From Protopterus annectens (taxonomy: Eukaryota; Chordata; Ceratodontiformes; Protopteridae): a stretch of 64,000 bases of DNA. Made by a program: the position numbers and the translations under genes. The notes under the pieces are model-generated. The model saw only the letters and a program-made list of their open reading frames with translations. It had not been told where the DNA came from and made no database searches. This document shows positions 59,428 through 64,000 of this stretch, piece after piece (position 1 is the first letter of the stretch; each line of letters opens with the position of its first letter). Where the stretch lies: assembly GCF_019279795.1 (NCBI RefSeq), contig NC_056743.1, forward strand, positions 632,335,993-632,399,992, read 5' to 3'.

Positions 59428-60329
59428 GCTGATATATGAATTATATGTGCGAATGGGGTAGCCTGACAATTATGTGTTTGTAATTACATTTTTTCTCCCC
59501 TGCAATGGACTTCATACTTTCCTGATAGTCATCTTTACAATTCACATAACACAAGTATAGCTGAAAAACTGAATGTATTGTGTGGCCTAAACCAAAACTC
59601 AAAAACCTAACCTGAAACTAATACAGGTATATGCATTTCCAGTATATTGTCAGACATTACTCCTGCATCACACTTGAGAATGTATAAACTAGGGCCTTGT
59701 TAGGTCACCCACATACATGGTTAACTGAAGAGTAGCACCACGCACTCTTTAATGTGTCTGTATAATTAATGAGCATGCCTGCACACTCTTATTCTGTAGC
59801 AATGAGGAAAAACATCTACGTGAAAGAATATGTGTTCCCTAATCTTCCTAGATTTGACTCCCAATTCGTACAAGTTACTTTTATTAGTGTTTAAGGTCCC
59901 ACAAAATATGTATCAAGTCATAAAATGTATACCTCCAACTCATGTCTTAAAAGTCAAGTTAATTAACAGGTATAGCAGTAGACAAACCATAAAGTAATGC
60001 TAGCTGTTACCTTACCTTTCCTATTTCATAAACTGCTTTCCTCTCTGTTTGCCAGTGTTGCTGTGTGTACACCATTAGGCAAATGCAGTTGGCAGAGCTA
60101 TGAGGGTTTTCACACTGGAACCTACAATGTGATATCATGAATTGGCAGAAAAACACTTTAACTGTTGTTGGATGACCTGTGTAGACACAGCAGGAGCAGG
60201 CAAGGATGGTGCTCAAGTTGTGGCTTAAAGATGGGGTGTAGAAGAGTCAAGAATATTCCTTGTACTCTTTGTAAAGTGATATAACCATAATCTGCTGCAG
60301 GAGGACTATACCAGGTCTCGATATAAACT

Positions 60330-61591
60330 GCAGGCTTGGAACAGTCTGGCCAAGGCTGTGTAACTGACATTCCATGCACTGGATAGCAATGCAGGCATCA
60401 TTACAATGAATTGAAATGGCACAAACAGGAATACCTCTATCAGCTGCAGGGTGAGTTTAGGACTGTTAACATCCCACAGTTACGTAAATATACAGATACA
60501 AATACTTTAACTGATATAGAAAGCTGTAGTTGGCCAAGACTGGTATGCATAATGTTTTTCTCTTTTTCTCTCCTTATTTATTTTTCAGCTGCTCAGGAAA
60601 TTTCAGCGAACAGGGAGGCCCTTGCTGAAAGACTCAGAGAATCATGGGTTATGTTTGCAGTACCAATTAACATTATTTTATTAAAGGTATTACTCTTCCA
60701 TACATTACTAGCAAACTAAGCATGCATAGCCTAACTGTAAAAGCAAACATGCATGCTTTATTTTGTAGCTCAAGGTCATTATAAGTGTAATATGGTATTC
60801 AGATATTGTGGGTTCAAACCTTATAAGTAAGAAATACATACTAATAGTAAAATATTTAATATGAATTTCAACAAAACTAGGATAAATGCCATGTTGTTAA
60901 ATTAATCTGTATTACTTTTAAAAACAGATGTGCAATATATGCATATTGCAAAGATTATTTAGAACAATTTTTAGTCCTATTTTGGATTTCTAAAAAGTAT
61001 AGCTAGCATAAAAGTAAAATATATATTTTTATTATACCAAATTATTGTATGTGAAATATAATGGTTCTAGTTATCTATTTTTCTCTCTTACCCCACCCCT
61101 TATCTATCTATTTTTCTCTCTTACCTCACCCCTTATCTCTCTTATTTTTATATCTGCAATCACACCATTCTGATGTCATAATTTTCTGACAACCAACAAA
61201 ATGATTTCCAGAACAGGGAAGTAGGCCAACCACTGTGCCTCAGCCTTCCACCCCCTCCAACAGCTGCTGCACCAGTGCCTAGCACATCAGGGACACAAAT
61301 TGGTAGTACTTTCTCTGCAGACACTACACTACCTGGGCCCTCAACATCAGATAGCAGTACCCTGACAGCTGGTGTAGTGATATCTTCTGGGAATATTGGT
61401 GGAGGTGGGGATTTCTTCACCCATCAGGAGCTGCCAGGCATGGTGTGTGAGGCCTTAGAAAGTAGCACTGATGCATGTCTCAGCCATCTGGATAAGTTGC
61501 TGGTGGGAATGCAGAGAAAACCCAAATTTCAAGCAATCCAACAAGAAGCCAAAGAAGGAGACAGTGTTGATAGTTTTGAGGATGAGGGCTA
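60330..61591 (+). pseudogene. three-exon Myb/SANT-like accessory protein, probably broken
   Basis: Exon 1 remains (about 60,330-60,450) read LQAWNSLAKAV and, after a frame change, CRHHYNELKWHKQEYLYQL, which resembles a Myb/SANT DNA-binding helix pair, ending in CAGG/GTGAGT (phase 1). Exon 2 (60,589-60,686) starts after a TTTTTCAG acceptor in phase 1, encodes AQEISANREALAERLRESW, and ends AAAG/GTATTA in phase 0. Exon 3 (61,212-61,591) starts after TTTCCAG in phase 0 and runs open to TAG. It is Ser/Thr/Pro-rich, then EALESSTDACLSHLDKLLVG and an acidic tail, DSFEDEG. All phases agree. It looks like the DNA-binding partner protein of a Harbinger-type transposon. The frame change in exon 1 suggests decay. 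Confidence 0.5.
61074..61139. repeat. 33-bp tandem duplication in the intron
   Basis: TCTATTTTTCTCTCTTACC followed by a CACCCCTTA block is repeated at 61,074 and 61,107. Pyrimidine-rich and located upstream of exon 3 of the module. Confidence 0.85.
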
Positions 61592-62735
61592 GATTCTCAT
61601 TGTCCCCATGCTTGATGGGCATGTGCCTCTGATGTCCCTTCCCTATCTCCAATCATTGGGCCCCCCAACCTTTTGTGTCCCTCACATCCTTGTGTATGTC
61701 TTATTTCGTCTGTTTATCTGCATTTGCTTCCTCACCTACCCTGCTTACCCGACCCTTCCATAACATTCCTCTCTTCTTGAAATAAAATCAAAATATTGGA
61801 CACCTATCCCACAAAAAAATGCTGTCCCATACATAGCTCTCCACTTTTCACATGTATCTTCTAGACACACTTGATTCAGTCTAATTGGCTATGCAACATG
61901 TTTGTGTTCTTACCCATCTGTGTTGTGGTGACAGTCCAAACTCATCCAATGTTCCATACATGTTCATATTACACTATTTTAGAAGTGGGTAGCTATGGTT
62001 CTTTCCCAATTCCCTCCTGTACATTCCTATATTTCTTCCAATTTGTTATTCCCCCTGCTTGCCCCTATTTCACTACTTTCCTTGCTACTCCATTTTCACA
62101 CATAATCTGATCAAAATATAGAATCACACACTACACACGTCAGAAATGCTCCCTAATAAAGCCTGACACTTTTTGTCCTACACGTCTGCGCAGAGTTTGG
62201 CATCGCACATCAGTGTCAAGTGACAGTGAATGATTCTTCATGTCCTGTAGCATCGGCTGCACTAGTGCAGTTTCTTCCACTCAATGCTGCTTAAATTCAC
62301 TGCACCAAAGGAACACAGATTTAAATCAAAGTAAAGGCAGTACTTTGAAACATTTACTCAAACAGTTATTTAGACTGCAGAATGTATAAAACTGCAAATC
62401 CATATGTGCACTTTTGACATAAATCACTTGACCAATGTTTATTTTTATACAGTACTTCACTGTAGTCATTACGTCATATGTTTGAGGAATTATCACATTT
62501 AGTTATATAATACCATCCTGACACCATGTGAAAAAAAAACATTAGATTGAGCTGTATTCAAACCCTGTGTCATTTATGCTCTGAATAGGCGCTCACTACT
62601 TTTACACCTGCTATCTCAGGGAAAGCTAGGCAGCAGGTGTATTTTTTACACTCAGTGTTGTCCAGAGTGCTGACAGCCACTCCTTGCCACTTAGTGTGTT
62701 TGCACAGAGGAAGGTGAACCGATAGAAGGATTACT

Positions 62736-63352
62736 GTTTTCCCATTTAAGCAGAGACCCACATTTGCTCATTGTTTAACTTTGTGCAAATGGTGAAGGCT
62801 ATAGTAACAGCTCTATATGTCATAAAAGTTATGACACACCATTTCCAATATAAACTACTGTGTGAACACCATAGTGTCTGTCAGATATTGTTCCCATAAT
62901 ATATATGCATACCTGCTTATGAAGTTCAAGTTATACTCATTAAATGTGAATCGCACATGCATAAACACTTTGCCATCATTTGCACAAACCAGTTGCTTGG
63001 TGGTGGGCTTTGTAAAGAGGTGTTTGCCATGTATCACTTATGTATTCTGCCCAGTTACTCTTCATCCCATCCCAAACACAACCAAAGGGAAAGGACTCAT
63101 GACCGACTGAACACATATTTATTCAGACTCATGTGTGCCCTGCACCCATGCACTTGAAAATGGACATATCCGTAATAAGTCAAATGTCAATTGCACTGCA
63201 AAAATAAATAGCATAACTGCATTGGTACATTATTTAAAGCTTTAAACTGACAATAGACATTGACATTGTCTTATACATGCCTTACTGTGGACATCAATTC
63301 ATCACAATATGAATACATGTACATCAATACTTGCATCCCTGCTGATCACAAA

Positions 63353-63353
<1 letters not shown>
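62736..63353. other. spacer, nothing recognised
   Basis: Open frames on both strands at 62,855-63,157 overlap each other and show no domain. Confidence 0.35.
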
Positions 63354-63438
<85 letters not shown>

Positions 63439-63440
63439 CT
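63354..63440. repeat. (GT)n(GA)n microsatellite
   Basis: About 36 GT units followed by a short GA tract. Confidence 0.95.
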
Positions 63441-64000
63441 GAACGTTTGTAATGTACACATCCTATTGAGAAACAGGTGCATGCATGTGCAGAAAATAGG
63501 ACCAACACTACTGTTAATCCTCACTGGAACAAGAGAAGCACCACCAAGTAAAACAAGTTCAGTTAACTGGAAATGCTGAGTAAAAAAAATCTTATTTATT
63601 TAAATATACACAGAGTATAGACCACAAAGCTATCAGGCTAATACCCTTCTTTAGTGTGTTAATATCCCACAATAGTATAACCTAATAATATATAGCATTC
63701 AAATTAAAATCATGTGACACAGCACCAATCAACAAAAGTATTAATTAATCAAATGCCCCAGTTAAAGTGACAACACAATTATTACATTCAGTTCTATATG
63801 TATAAACCAAGAGCATAAATATATACAAAATATATAAAATGTGTATGCATATAAAAGACTTTGATATATAAAAATATGTATGTATTAATATATAAAACTT
63901 ATTAAACTATTATTTCTTCAAATTCATTTGTTTTTGTTTCAGGATCAGTTTAAGGATGACTGATACATTAATTCCTGGTTCCACATCAGCCTGCAACATC
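63441..64000. other. right edge, possible minus-strand element terminus
   Basis: On the minus strand, 63,660-63,600 reads CACTAAAGAAGGGTATTAGC then CTGATAGC, similar in layout to the CACTGAAAAAGGG block at 37.7 kb. It may be another element end. Nothing coding is seen. Confidence 0.3.

Larger units (their letters stand above)
58938..62735 (+). mobile_element. candidate DNA transposon with subterminal inverted repeats
   Basis: A stretch at about 59,129-59,250 (CACCTTCCTGTGGGCAAACA, GTGTAAAAAATACACCT, CTTTCCCTG) matches in inverted orientation 62,590-62,725. The two are about 3.3 kb apart and enclose the three-exon module at 60.3-61.6 kb. At the left, a 134-bp unit with GACAAAAAAGATACATTGT is tandemly duplicated (58,938 and 59,074). 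Outer ends and target duplication are not resolved. No transposase is recognised, so it would be a non-autonomous copy or carry only the accessory ORF. Confidence 0.5.

Overview
The window reads as a stretch of vertebrate nuclear genome from a fish or amphibian lineage. It is AT-rich, full of CA/GT and TA microsatellites, and carries exons of a C-type lectin-like gene. Most of the rest is retroelement: CR1- and L2-type LINEs, Penelope-like elements with GIY-YIG endonucleases, a DIRS tyrosine-recombinase retrotransposon, and a tRNA-headed SINE whose head and tail resemble SINEs I recall from fishes. I cannot name the species. DIRS plus Penelope plus CR1 plus that SINE would suit an early-branching fish or an amphibian, but this is inference. 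There is no bacterial-style operon, and no rRNA, tRNA gene or CRISPR array.

Layout. 1-1.5 kb: 35-bp minisatellite, then unmarked AT-rich DNA. 1.5-2.1 kb: broken CTLD exon cut by a Penelope-type terminus that carries a hammerhead-ribozyme-like core on the minus strand. 2.6-3.5 kb: degenerate minisatellite. 3.8-6.2 kb: two CR1 fragments. 7.6-11.15 kb: a decayed, nearly full-length L2 LINE containing a SINE and an in-frame 39-bp minisatellite. 11.4-21.5 kb: a three-level nest, in which an old CR1 copy is split by a DIRS element (about 14.18-20.80 kb), itself split inside its reverse transcriptase by a 1.02-kb foldback insert with a 16-bp target duplication. 22.19-22.54 kb: an intact terminal CTLD exon, the best host coding sequence in the window. 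23.5-25.3 kb: LINE remains with a 61-bp tandem expansion. 27.2-32.1 kb: a minus-strand CR1 copy with ORF1, ORF2 and a 1-kb leader. 33.2-36.9 kb: a Penelope fragment and another LINE. 37.1-37.8 kb: an inverted-repeat module. 38.95-42.1 kb: a nearly intact Penelope-like element. 42.8-43.4 kb: a 472-bp MITE-like foldback between two microsatellites. 46.4-47.8 kb: a spliced, decayed minus-strand gene of unknown family. 47.8-56.4 kb: a CR1 copy with intact ORF1 and lightly broken ORF2, preceded by a very homogeneous array of eleven 270-bp units and a second 458-bp duplication. 56.4-57.1 kb: an inverted-repeat module ending in a second hammerhead-like core. 59-62.7 kb: a candidate DNA transposon with subterminal inverted repeats around three phase-compatible exons, the first of which looks Myb/SANT-like.

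How it fits together. The two CTLD pieces share strand and phase-1 acceptors, so they probably belong to one lectin gene or a local CTLD family, with about 20 kb of stacked retroelements between them. At least six pieces of one CR1 family are present, recognisable by shared protein sequence and, in several, by a CCTATGAA tail. The items most worth testing are the 270-bp array as a LINE promoter array, the hammerhead-like cores with their inverted-repeat modules, the foldback with an unusually long target duplication, and the spliced module at 60-61.6 kb. I see no clear sign of a wholly new multi-gene system.
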